Positions 17,257 through 24,956 of a DNA stretch of 64,000 nt are shown here, in pieces; the first letter of the stretch is position 1; the number at the start of each line of letters is the position of its first letter. Made by a program: the position numbers and the translations under genes. This stretch comes from VRUE01 sp963728045 (GTDB lineage Bacteria > Actinomycetota > Thermoleophilia > Solirubrobacterales > 70-9): the NCBI GenBank assembly GCA_963728045.1, contig CAVSIE010000004.1:62001-126000 (forward strand). The letters are read 5' to 3'. The notes below the pieces were generated by a model. That model had not been told where the DNA came from and searched no databases. It saw only the letters and a program-made list of their open reading frames with translations.

Positions 17257-18015
17257 ATGTTTGGATTGACGAGAAGGGAGCTCACCTTTACCAGCCTACT
17301 TGCCGCTCTTGCGCTGGTTTTCACAATGGGCGGCGGCGCCTGGGCGGCGAAGTACCTGATCACCTCGCCGAATCAGATTAAGCCCAGTGTGCTGAAGAAG
17401 CTGAAAGGAAAGCCCGGAGCGCCCGGCAGGGCAGGCGCTACGGGGGCTCCCGGGGCAACTGGCCCGCCGGGAGCCAGTGGCAAAGATGGCGCGCCTGGCG
17501 CGCCTGGAAAAGACGGCGCAGCAGGGAAAAACGGCACCAGCGTGGTAAGCACCGTCGAGCCCAAAGGCGTCAATTGCAGCGAAGGCGGCTCCAAATTCGT
17601 GGCTGGCTCCAGCACCACCTTTGCCTGCAACGGCAAAGAAGGTTCGCCCTGGTCGGCGGGCGGAACCCTCCCCAGCGGAGAGTCGCTCTATGGGAGATGG
17701 ACGCTGGGTCTGGTCCCGCCTGAACTCGAAGCCCCCGGAATACCGCAGTTCGTATCGATCTCGTTCGGCATTCCCACCGCAGCGTCACCGACGCTCGAAA
17801 TACTCGCCGAAGGCGAAGATGAAACGACCGAGTGCCCTGGCACGGCTGCCGCACCCGAAGCTGCCGAAGGCTTCCTTTGCGTTTACACAGCGATGGAACA
17901 GAACATCGTTGCGGTATTTCCCGAAAACGAAGCCAGCGAAGTCGGGGCGTGGTTCGCTTTGGTGGGAGGCCCTGCAGCGGCGGCGCGCGGTACTTGGGCG
18001 GTAACTGCCGAATAG
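17257..18015 (+). CDS. Collagen-like triple-helix repeat protein, membrane-anchored
   Basis: 252 residues. The start has a strong ribosome-binding site (GGAGGAGAG, 6 bases upstream). An N-terminal basic and hydrophobic segment (residues about 6-30) should anchor or export it. A short conserved linker (SPNQIKPSVLKKLKG) leads into about 16 Gly-x-y triplets (residues 48-95, e.g. GAPGRAGATGAPGATGPPG), then a globular domain of about 150 residues with two Cys pairs. Such bacterial collagen-like proteins form trimeric surface stalks. A second protein of the same design lies at 51050-51796. A strong terminator follows. Confidence 0.85.
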   Translation: MFGLTRRELTFTSLLAALALVFTMGGGAWAAKYLITSPNQIKPSVLKKLKGKPGAPGRAGATGAPGATGPPGASGKDGAPGAPGKDGAAGKNGTSVVSTVEPKGVNCSEGGSKFVAGSSTTFACNGKEGSPWSAGGTLPSGESLYGRWTLGLVPPELEAPGIPQFVSISFGIPTAASPTLEILAEGEDETTECPGTAAAPEAAEGFLCVYTAMEQNIVAVFPENEASEVGAWFALVGGPAAAARGTWAVTAE

Positions 18016-18051
18016 GGCGAGCACGTTCTCAGCATTTCCCATGCGTATTAT

Positions 18052-18086
18052 CCAGAACCTCGGGCGAATTACGCCCGAGGTTCTGG
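18052..18086. terminator. Strong bidirectional hairpin after the collagen-like gene
   Basis: Perfect 15-base arms, CCAGAACCTCGGGCG (18052-18066) and CGCCCGAGGTTCTGG (18072-18086), with a five-base loop AATTA. There is no long T-run, so termination might need a factor. Position 36 bases after the stop codon supports a terminator role. Confidence 0.65.
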
Positions 18087-18127
18087 CGGTGCTTTCGGCA
18101 CAACACACGAAGCAAAGGTGATATTCC

Positions 18128-18664
18128 ATGCTCTTTATTTCCAGAGTTCGAAAAATGATGCTCATCAAGCGCGGGCGATTATTTGCACTCGCGATTGGAG
18201 CGGTAGGTCTCGTCCTTCTCTCTGCTGGCTGCAGCGACGAGGAAAGCTCAGGTGAGAGCGCCGGCAACGAAATCGTCGTTGAGGTCGGTTCACTGACAAA
18301 ATCCCAGTTCCTCAAACGCGCAAACGCGATCTGCCAAGAGACTCAGACCAACATGCGTAACAGGTTCTTCGCATACCTGCGAGATGCCGAAGTGACCTTG
18401 CAGAACCAGGACGCCCAACTGGACAAAGTGATGCAGACGATCATCGTACCTTCCTATGAGCAGCAGATCGACCAGATCCGCTCCCTCGGTGCCCCCAGTG
18501 GAGACGAGGATGAGATATCCGCATTTCTCAACGCTGAGCAGAAGGGCGTTGAAAAGGGCGAGGAACGCCCGGCAAAATTCATCCAGGACAGCCTCCTGCT
18601 TTCGAAAGCGACGAAGCTAGCGGTGGCGTACGGGTTGGACAAATGCATTCCAGGCAACACGTGA
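18128..18664 (+). CDS. Putative lipoprotein of unknown function
   Basis: 178 residues. The N-terminus is a type II signal peptide ending in the lipobox LSAGC (residues 32-36), so the mature protein should be a membrane-attached lipoprotein outside the cell. The mature part is alpha-helical, with the segment SLTKSQFLKRANAICQETQ and a C-terminal Cys (LDKCIPGNT). Actinobacterial secreted proteins of the form 'FIxxADxIC...' share this pattern, as does the protein at 43259-43753 (REEYVAQVDPICEQN). AAAGGTGA upstream supports ATG 18128; ATG 18155 is possible. Function unknown. Confidence 0.7.
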   Translation: MLFISRVRKMMLIKRGRLFALAIGAVGLVLLSAGCSDEESSGESAGNEIVVEVGSLTKSQFLKRANAICQETQTNMRNRFFAYLRDAEVTLQNQDAQLDKVMQTIIVPSYEQQIDQIRSLGAPSGDEDEISAFLNAEQKGVEKGEERPAKFIQDSLLLSKATKLAVAYGLDKCIPGNT

Positions 18665-18784
18665 TCCGTAGGGAGATGGGCGTCATCCCTTCTCTGTTCG
18701 GGCCTGACCTCCGGTGGAGCGCTGGGGCGACGACGTTGCAGTCTTTGCTCCCGCGGGCTTGGTCCCTTGATTGAAGGAAAAAAC

Positions 18785-18814
18785 TTGACTGATCGACAGA
18801 TATTCTGGTATATC
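18785..18814 (+). promoter_or_regulatory. Sigma-70-type promoter upstream of a region without a clear gene
   Basis: TTGACT (18785-18790) and TATATC (18809-18814) with an 18-base spacer are a close match to a housekeeping promoter. The predicted start near 18821 would produce either a leaderless small protein from ATG 18820 or a noncoding transcript. Confidence 0.45.
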
Positions 18815-18820
18815 TACCCA

Positions 18821-19201
18821 TGCTGACGACCGAGCCAGCACGGAGAGAAACCCCCAGTCAGGGCGACTCGCCTTGCGATAGCAATGGGAGTGCTAGGAAT
18901 GAGTCGAGAAAGCGGTATACGGGAGCACGGAGGCGAATGCGCTGTCGGCGCTGCCCCACCTCACGCCCTCAGCGCAACCCGGCCGCTTCACTCTCTCCGC
19001 TGGCGTGGGCATGTCCCAGTTGAGCAGTCGCCGTCCCAACGGGTCGCGGGGCCCGGTCACGGCAAGCTCGGGCGGTCACAAGCGCAATCGCGCCGGGAGG
19101 TCTGTTTGAAGCCCCGACGCAAACCGTAGCTCCGGCCGCCGCCGGGGAGGCGCGGTCGATGGACCCGGCCAGCGGAAGCCGCGTTTCCGTTGGCCGGGTC
19201 C
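18821..19201 (+). other. 655-base gap before thrC: candidate noncoding transcript with terminal hairpin
   Basis: The gap 18665-19319 holds no reading frame that I trust. A promoter-like sequence lies at its left, and a long GC-rich hairpin lies at 19161-19201 (17-base arms GGACCCGGCCAGCGGAA and TTCCGTTGGCCGGGTCC, with one G-T pair and a 7-base loop). Between them is GC-rich sequence with several smaller inverted repeats. The simplest reading is a transcript of about 380 bases that is noncoding or encodes a very small peptide. It matches no riboswitch or housekeeping RNA motif that I can recall (no tmRNA, RNase P or SRP signature). Confidence 0.3.
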
Positions 19202-19319
19202 CTACGGTTTCCTTCACAGCGCTTTGTCTCTAGACTCGTTGGGGTTCAACGGGTCCTCAGAATGCGCAGGAAAGCTTGATCGCTACTACCAGATCTGTTA
19301 TACCGCGACGGATGCCTCT

Positions 19320-20613
19320 ATGAGCCCGTTTGCTGAAGAGACTCGATCTTGCGCTACGGAGCTCGTCTGCCGGGACTGCGGCCGGCGCCTGCCGCTGATG
19401 GACACGACCTTTAAGTGTCTCGGCTGCGGACAGGGGCTCGACATCGACTACGACTACGAGCTGGCGAAAGCCCGGCTCGGGGAGCTGCCGATGTCGGAGC
19501 GGGAAATCAACATCTGGCGCTTCGAGGAGCTGTTGCCGATCCTCGACGCGCGTGCGCAGCGTCGTGTCGGTTTCTACAGCGGTCGCACGCCACTCATCCA
19601 CGCCGATCGGCTCGGAGCCGAGTTGGGGCTGCGCAAGCTCTACCTGAAGGACGACAGCACCCAGCGCCCGAGCCTCTCTTACAAGGACCGGGTCGTCTCG
19701 ATGGCGGTCGCCCGGCTGCTGGAGCTGGGCAAAGAGGAGATCGGCTGCGTCTCGACCGGAAACGTCGGCACCGCGGTCGCCTCGCTGGCGGCCAAGGCCG
19801 GCGTAACCGCCTACGTTTTCTACCCGAGCAACCTGGAGCCCGGCAAGGCGCGTGCCTGTCGTGCTCTCGGCGCTGCCGTAATCCAGCTCGACGGCAACTA
19901 CGACGAAGCCAACCGCGCCTGCCGCGAGCTGGCCCTCGCCAGCGGCGTCCAGTTCGCCAACATCACTCTGCGCCCGTTCTATGCCGAGGGGGCGAAGACG
20001 GTCGCCTACGAGGTCGTCGAGAAACTCGATTGGATCTCGCCCGACCACTTCGTCATCCCCGCTGCCGGCGGAACCCTCTCCTCGCGCGTTCACAAGGGCC
20101 TTCAGGAGCTGGAAAAGGTGGGGCTGTCGGAGACCGCCGCCACCAAGATCCATGCCGCCCAGCCCGACGGCTGCGGACCGATCGCCGGCGCGATCCTCGA
20201 CGGCTGCAGGCGAGATCCAGCCGCAGACGCCGCACACCGCCGCTCACTCGCTGGCGATCGGCGCCCCCGGCGACGGGCCGCTCGTGGTCGATGCGGTGAT
20301 GTCGCGTGGTGGCTCAGCGGCGACCGTCACCGACGAGGAGATCTTCGAGGCAATCGACCTGCTCGGCGCCACCGAGGGCATCCTCACCGAGCCCGCCGGT
20401 GGCACCACGGTGGCCTCGACGGCGAAGCTCGCCGCCGAAGGCAAGCTCGGCCCCGACGAGACCGTCGTCGCCGTGATCAGCGGCAACGGCTACAAGACCC
20501 TCGACGAGCACCCGGAGAAGCCCTGGCCCTCGATGGTCGCCTGCGACGTCGAGTCGATGGGCGAGATGCTCAGTCAGTTCCGCCAGCACGGCGTCGGCGC
20601 CACGCTGCGCTGA
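19320..20613 (+). pseudogene. thrC: Threonine synthase interrupted by a single-base frame change
   Basis: PLP enzyme converting O-phospho-homoserine to threonine. The N-terminal half has a zinc ribbon (CRDCG...CLGCG), the PLP-lysine region (PSLSYKDRVVSMA) and GCVSTGNVGTAVASLAAKAG. The frame is good to ILDGC at 20207. The remainder of the enzyme (GEIQPQTPHTAAHSLAIG, then EPAGGTTVASTAKLA and VISGNGYKTL) continues in another frame from 20209 to the stop at 20611-20613. Removing one base near 20205-20208 would restore a normal protein of about 430 residues. In the original frame translation runs on as Arg-rich nonsense to about 20669. Threonine synthesis is normally needed, so a sequencing error is as likely as real inactivation. 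The start is ATG 19320 (MSPFAEETRS). A tRNA gene on the opposite strand lies 1 base downstream. Confidence 0.85.
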
Positions 20614-20614
20614 G

Positions 20615-20688
20615 TGCCGGAGGAGGGACTCGAACCCCCGACACGCGGATTATGATTCCGCTGCTCTAACCAGCTGAGCTACTCCGGC
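20615..20688 (-). tRNA. tRNA with anticodon CAT (tRNA-Met type)
   Basis: Read on the minus strand, the acceptor stem pairs GCCGGAG with CTCCGGC, with discriminator base A. The D-arm is GCTCAGCTGGTTAGAGC. The anticodon stem pairs GCGGA with TCCGC around the loop ATCATAA (anticodon CAT). The T-arm contains GGTTCGAGTCC. The 3' CCA is not encoded. The first acceptor pair is a normal G-C, which argues against initiator tRNA-fMet. Elongator Met is more likely, though tRNA-Ile2 (CAT, lysidine-modified) cannot be excluded. Length 74 bases. Confidence 0.93.
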
Positions 20689-20734
20689 GGGAGGGTGATG
20701 GTAGCGAGGGCTGGGACCGCTTAGGCTTGTCTGC

Positions 20735-21685
20735 GTGAACGAGGGGCTGGACAGGGCGGTGCAGACGGTCCTGCGGGACTGTCTCGGCGTCTCGCCTGGC
20801 GAGGACGTGCTGATCGCCTGCAACCCGGCCACGGAGAGCCTGGCTGACCTGATGCGGATTCATGCCCAGGGAGACGGGGCGGAGGCGACGTTGGTCGTGA
20901 TCGCCGAGCGCGACTCGCACGCGGCCGAGCCGCCGCCGCCGGTGGCCGCCGCGATGCTCGCCGCCGATGTCCTCATCGCACCCACAATGCAGTCGCTCTC
21001 GCACACCGCCGCCCGCAAGGCGGCGAGCGAGGCGGGGGTCCGCGTGGCCTCGCTTCCCGGGGTCACCGAGGACATGCTCGCGCGGCTGATGGGCGCCGAC
21101 ATGGCGGCATTGCGGCGGCGCGGCACGGCGGTTTGCGCGGCAATGGAAGGCGCCGAGGCTCGCATCACGTGTCCGGGCGGCAGCGACTTGCGGCTCGGCC
21201 TCGCGGGTCGCACGCCGATCGTCGACGCCGGCCTCCTCAAGGAGCGCGCCGCCTTCGGCAATCTCCCCTGTGGCGAGGGTTTCGTCGCGCCGCTCGAGGG
21301 CACCGGGCAGGGCACGCTAGTCGTCGACGGCTCGATCGCCGGGGTGGGACAGGTCGCGGAGCCGGTCACGCTCACGGTGCGCGATGGCCACCTGGTCGAT
21401 GCGAGTGGCGAGCAAGGTGGCGCATTGATGGAGCTCCTGACCGCGCACGGCCCCGACGGCACCAACGTCGCCGAGCTGGGGATCGGCACCAACGAGGAGG
21501 CGAGGCTGACCGGCAACGTGCTCGAGGACGAGAAGATCCTCGGCTCGGCGCATGTCGCCTTCGGCGCCTCGGCGGCGATCGGGGGCACGGTCCAGGTTCC
21601 GGTGCACCTCGACTGCGTGGTGCTCGAGCCGACCGTGGAAGTCGACGGCAAGCTGATCGCGCAGGGCGGCGAGCTGCGTGTCTGA
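20735..21685 (+). CDS. Aminopeptidase-like protein, M29 family-like
   Basis: 316 residues from GTG 20735. The sequence has the M29/thermophilic aminopeptidase layout: an N-terminal Rossmann-like half (SPGEDVLIACNPATESLADL) and a C-terminal half with motifs expected to carry metal ligands, LPCGEGFVAPLEGTGQG, VAELGIGTNEEARLTGNVLEDEKILGSAHVAFG and VPVHLDCVVLEPT. Those segments supply the Glu, His and Asp residues typical of the family. The likely role is cytoplasmic metal-dependent peptide hydrolysis. It is four bases from the next gene, ftcD, which suggests cotranscription. The substrate is uncertain. Confidence 0.75.
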   Translation: MNEGLDRAVQTVLRDCLGVSPGEDVLIACNPATESLADLMRIHAQGDGAEATLVVIAERDSHAAEPPPPVAAAMLAADVLIAPTMQSLSHTAARKAASEAGVRVASLPGVTEDMLARLMGADMAALRRRGTAVCAAMEGAEARITCPGGSDLRLGLAGRTPIVDAGLLKERAAFGNLPCGEGFVAPLEGTGQGTLVVDGSIAGVGQVAEPVTLTVRDGHLVDASGEQGGALMELLTAHGPDGTNVAELGIGTNEEARLTGNVLEDEKILGSAHVAFGASAAIGGTVQVPVHLDCVVLEPTVEVDGKLIAQGGELRV

Positions 21686-21688
21686 GGC

Positions 21689-22573
21689 GTGGTAGGGCCG
21701 CTGCTCGCCGTCCCCAACGTCTCCGAGGGTCGCGACGCCGCTGCCGTCGCCGCCCTGGAGACTTCCTTTTCGAGCGGTGTCACGCTGCTCAATCGCCACT
21801 CCGACGCCGATCACAACCGCTCCGTGTTCACCCTCGCCGGGGAGCTGGAACCCCTACGGGAAGCACTCGCGCGCGGCGCCGAGCAAGCGGTCGAGACGGT
21901 CGACATGACCGCGCACCAGGGCGTTCACCCCGCCATTGGCGCACTCGACGTCTGCCCGCTGGTCTGGCTCGATTCCGCCGATCGCAGGATCGCCCGGGCG
22001 GAGGCGCTCGAGGTCGCCGCGCAGATCGGCGGCCTCGGGATCCCGGTCTTCCTGTACGGCGAGCTGGCGAGCCGCCCAGAGCATGCCGAGCGCGCTTATT
22101 TCCGCAACGGCGGCTTGACCGAGCTGTGGCTACGGATGGAGGGCGGGGGCCTGCGCCCGGATTTCGGCCCCGATCGCCCCCACCGCAGTGCTGGCGCCAC
22201 GCTGGTCACGGCGCGTGCCCCTCTCGCCGCCTTCAACGTCGAGCTCGACAGTGGCGATCTCGAGGTGGCCCGCGCGGTTGCCGCCGAGCTGCGCGAGTCC
22301 GGGGGCGGACCGCCGGGTGTAAGGGCGATCGGGCTGCCGCTCTCCAGCGGGCGCACCCAGGTCTCGACCAACGTCCACGACCCCTTGGCGGTTCCTCTCG
22401 CCGAGGTGGTCGAGCGGGTGCGTGTCCTCGCCGAGCCGCTGGGCGCCCGACCGATCGAGGCGGAGCTGATCGGCCTCATTCCCGAGGCCGCTCTCGCCGC
22501 CTACCCCGAGGACGTGCCGATCCGCGGCTTCGACCCCGAGCAGCACGTGATCGAGTACCGCATCCAACTTTGA
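21689..22573 (+). CDS. ftcD: Glutamate formimidoyltransferase
   Basis: 294 residues, matching the transferase half of bifunctional FtcD. It moves the formimino group from N-formiminoglutamate to tetrahydrofolate at the end of histidine breakdown. Family motifs are LLAVPNVSEGRD at the start, HSDADHNRSVFTLAG, and MTAHQGVHPAIGALDVCPLV. The cyclodeaminase half is absent, as in many bacteria that use separate enzymes. No other hut genes are nearby. GTG start, four bases after the peptidase gene. Confidence 0.88.
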   Translation: MVGPLLAVPNVSEGRDAAAVAALETSFSSGVTLLNRHSDADHNRSVFTLAGELEPLREALARGAEQAVETVDMTAHQGVHPAIGALDVCPLVWLDSADRRIARAEALEVAAQIGGLGIPVFLYGELASRPEHAERAYFRNGGLTELWLRMEGGGLRPDFGPDRPHRSAGATLVTARAPLAAFNVELDSGDLEVARAVAAELRESGGGPPGVRAIGLPLSSGRTQVSTNVHDPLAVPLAEVVERVRVLAEPLGARPIEAELIGLIPEAALAAYPEDVPIRGFDPEQHVIEYRIQL

Positions 22574-22636
22574 CCCACGCTGGAGTGGGTGAAAGTCGGA
22601 TGCGCTCGGACGACTCGATCATCTAGATTCACCGCA

Positions 22637-23002
22637 ATGGCCCAGGCCAAGAAGAAGCGTCGCCGCAAGCACCGCGGCACCCAGGGCGGGCGGGTCGACG
22701 CCAACCGCCGCGCCGCCCGTCCCCGCAGCCGCGAGGAGGCAAAGGCGCGCGCCCGGGCGCGCGGCAAACGCGCTCCCCGGGCCGATCGCCCGCCGACCTG
22801 GGGCAGCGCCGTCACCCGTGGCGCGATCGCGGCCGCGATCTTCGTCGTCCTCCTGATCGTGATCTTCGGCCGCCCGCTCGGCTCGGCGCTCGCGCTCGGC
22901 GCCTTCATGCTCGCCTTCTACATCCCGGCCGGCTACTACGTCGACACGATGATGTGGCGGCGGCGCGAGCGGGCCCGGATCCGCGCTACCGAGCGCTCGT
23001 GA
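22637..23002 (+). CDS. Small basic membrane protein
   Basis: 121 residues. The first 60 are very rich in Lys and Arg (MAQAKKKRRRKHRGTQGGR), then two transmembrane helices (about 66-86 and 89-110) with a short turn, ending in a basic tail. ATG 22637 is preferred to an upstream in-frame ATG because the basic segment is then N-terminal. Similar small basic membrane proteins are common in actinobacteria; no function is known. It lies 13 bases before the MBL-fold gene. Confidence 0.65.
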   Translation: MAQAKKKRRRKHRGTQGGRVDANRRAARPRSREEAKARARARGKRAPRADRPPTWGSAVTRGAIAAAIFVVLLIVIFGRPLGSALALGAFMLAFYIPAGYYVDTMMWRRRERARIRATERS

Positions 23003-23015
23003 GCGAAGCGGTCCG

Positions 23016-23660
23016 ATGAGCCTCGACGTCCGGCAGCTCACCGTCGGGCCGGTCGCCGAGAACTGCTACCTGGTGCGTCGCGAAGGGACCGACCGGGGGT
23101 TGATCGTCGACCCCGGGGAGGAGCCGGAGCGCATCCTCGCCGAGGTCGATGCGGCGGGGATGAGGGTCGAGGCAATCCTGATCACCCATTGCCACTTCGA
23201 CCACATCGGCGCCGTCGCGCCGGTGGCGAGGGAGACCGGCGCCCCCGTCTACTGCCCGGAGATCGAGGTCCCGGTCCTCGCCGACATCATGTCCTTCGTC
23301 CCCTGGGAGGGTTTCGGCCCCTTTGAGAGCTACGAGGCCGACGAGAAGGTGAGCGGCGGCGAGGCCCTCGAGCTGGCCGGCCTCACCCTCGACGTCGTCT
23401 TCACGCCGGGGCACAGCCCCGGGCACGTCACCTACGCGGTTCGCGACGAGGACGCGCTCTTTTCCGGCGACGTCCTCTTCCAAGGCTCGGTCGGCAGGGT
23501 CGACCTGCCCGGCGGCGACGGGCCGACCTTGATCCAGTCGATCCAAGGCCTGGTCGAGTCCTATCCAGCGGAGGCGGTCGTCTACCCGGGACACATGGGC
23601 GTGACGACGCTGGGGGCGGAGCGCGCCACCAACCCGTTCCTGACGTCACTGGCCGGCTAA
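23016..23660 (+). CDS. MBL-fold metallo-hydrolase (glyoxalase II-like)
   Basis: 214 residues. The metal-binding signature ITHCHFDHIGA (HxHxDH form), the later ligands in FTPGHSPGH and LFSGDVLF, and the final YPGHMGVTTLGAER fit the glyoxalase II-like branch of metallo-beta-lactamase-fold hydrolases. The likely substrate class is thioesters. Its place just upstream of hisS matches other actinobacteria, where a glyoxalase II-like gene precedes hisS. ATG 23016 follows the small membrane protein gene closely. Confidence 0.87.
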   Translation: MSLDVRQLTVGPVAENCYLVRREGTDRGLIVDPGEEPERILAEVDAAGMRVEAILITHCHFDHIGAVAPVARETGAPVYCPEIEVPVLADIMSFVPWEGFGPFESYEADEKVSGGEALELAGLTLDVVFTPGHSPGHVTYAVRDEDALFSGDVLFQGSVGRVDLPGGDGPTLIQSIQGLVESYPAEAVVYPGHMGVTTLGAERATNPFLTSLAG

Positions 23661-23693
23661 GGGCCCCGCCGCGCCGGTAAGGTCGCCGCCATC

Positions 23694-24956
23694 GTGGCGA
23701 AGAGCAAATACCAAGCGCCCCGTGGGACGTTCGACGTCCTGCCGGACGCTGCCCGCGCGCGGGCCAGGGTCGAACGAGCCGCCGCCGCCGTCTTTGCCCG
23801 TGCCGGCTACGAGCCGGTTGCCACGCCGGCCTTCGAGGACACCGAGCTCTTCGAGCGTGGAGTGGGCCACTCCACCGACATCGTCCGCAAGGAGATGTTC
23901 ACCTTCGAGGACAAGGGTGGGCGTAGCCTCACCCTGCGGCCGGAGGGGACGGCGCCGATCTGCCGCGCCTACGTAGAGCACGGCATGCACAAGCTGGCGC
24001 AGCCGGTGAAGCTCTCCTACGCCGGGCCGTTCTTTCGCCACGAGCGTCCCCAGGCGGGGCGCTACCGCCAGTTCCACCAGCTCGGGGTGGAGTGCATCGG
24101 CGCCGACTCGCCGCTGGCCGACGCAGAGGCGATCGGGCTGCTGGCCGACCTGCTTGCCGAGCTGGGCGTGCTGGGGGTCGAGCTGCGGCTGGGCAGCCTC
24201 GGGTCGTTCGAGGCGCGCCAGGCCTACCTGGAGGAGTTGCGGAACCACCTGCGCGCAAACGAGGGCGAGCTGTCGAAGGACGTGCGCGAGCGGATCGACG
24301 CCAACCCGCTGCGCGCCTTCGACTCCGACGACGAGGGGACGCGGGGAGTGATGGCGAGCGCGCCACGGCTGGTCGACCGGCTCGAGGGCGAGGACGCCGA
24401 CCATTTCGGGGAGGTGCGGGCGCTCCTGGACGCTGCCGGGATCTCCTATGAGATCGACGCGACCCTCGTGCGCGGCCTCGACTACTACACGCGCACGATC
24501 TTCTCCTTCGTCTGCGACCGGCTGGGCGCCCAGTCGGAGATCGGCGGCGGTGGGCGCTATGACGGGCTGGTGGAGCAGCTTGGCGGCCCGCCGACGCCGG
24601 CGATCGGCTGGGCCGCCGGGATAGAGCGGATCCTGCTGGCGCTGGGCGAGGACGGGGAGGAGGCCGACCAGGGAGTCGACCGCATCGTCTTCGTCTCCTG
24701 CGACGAGGGGGCCGAGCTGGCCCCGCGGGCGATCGCGATCCTCGGCGAGCTTCGCCACGCCGGCCTCACCGCCCAGGTGGACCTCGCGGGGCGGGGGCTG
24801 AAGGGCCAGCTCAAGCACGCCGACCGGATCGGCGCCACGCACGTCGTCATTCTCGAGGAGGGTGGCTCGGCTCAGCTGCGCGACATGGAGAGTGGCGAGC
24901 AGCGCCCGATCGACCTCGCCAAGATCGTCGCCGAGGTCACCGGAGGCGAGGCATGA
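23694..24956 (+). CDS. hisS: Histidyl-tRNA synthetase
   Basis: 420 residues, GTG start, normal length for the class II enzyme. Visible motifs are the N-terminal APRGTFDVLP, motif 2 in FFRHERPQAGRYRQFHQLGVE, and the histidine-specific LVRGLDYYTRTIF. Motif 3 is in IGWAAGIERIL, and a C-terminal anticodon-binding domain ends the protein. It charges tRNA-His in the cytoplasm. The stop overlaps the start of aspS (ATGA), so the two are translationally coupled. Confidence 0.96.
   Translation: MAKSKYQAPRGTFDVLPDAARARARVERAAAAVFARAGYEPVATPAFEDTELFERGVGHSTDIVRKEMFTFEDKGGRSLTLRPEGTAPICRAYVEHGMHKLAQPVKLSYAGPFFRHERPQAGRYRQFHQLGVECIGADSPLADAEAIGLLADLLAELGVLGVELRLGSLGSFEARQAYLEELRNHLRANEGELSKDVRERIDANPLRAFDSDDEGTRGVMASAPRLVDRLEGEDADHFGEVRALLDAAGISYEIDATLVRGLDYYTRTIFSFVCDRLGAQSEIGGGGRYDGLVEQLGGPPTPAIGWAAGIERILLALGEDGEEADQGVDRIVFVSCDEGAELAPRAIAILGELRHAGLTAQVDLAGRGLKGQLKHADRIGATHVVILEEGGSAQLRDMESGEQRPIDLAKIVAEVTGGEA

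Noticed and set aside
18820..19129. Two small frames of 67 and 81 codons
   Set aside because: Arg/Ser/Pro-rich products without domain or conserved look. A leaderless peptide from 18820 cannot be excluded, but a structured transcript explains the region as well.
18821..19160. Known riboswitch or housekeeping RNA upstream of thrC
   Set aside because: I looked for tmRNA, RNase P, SRP and cobalamin-type conserved stretches and found none.
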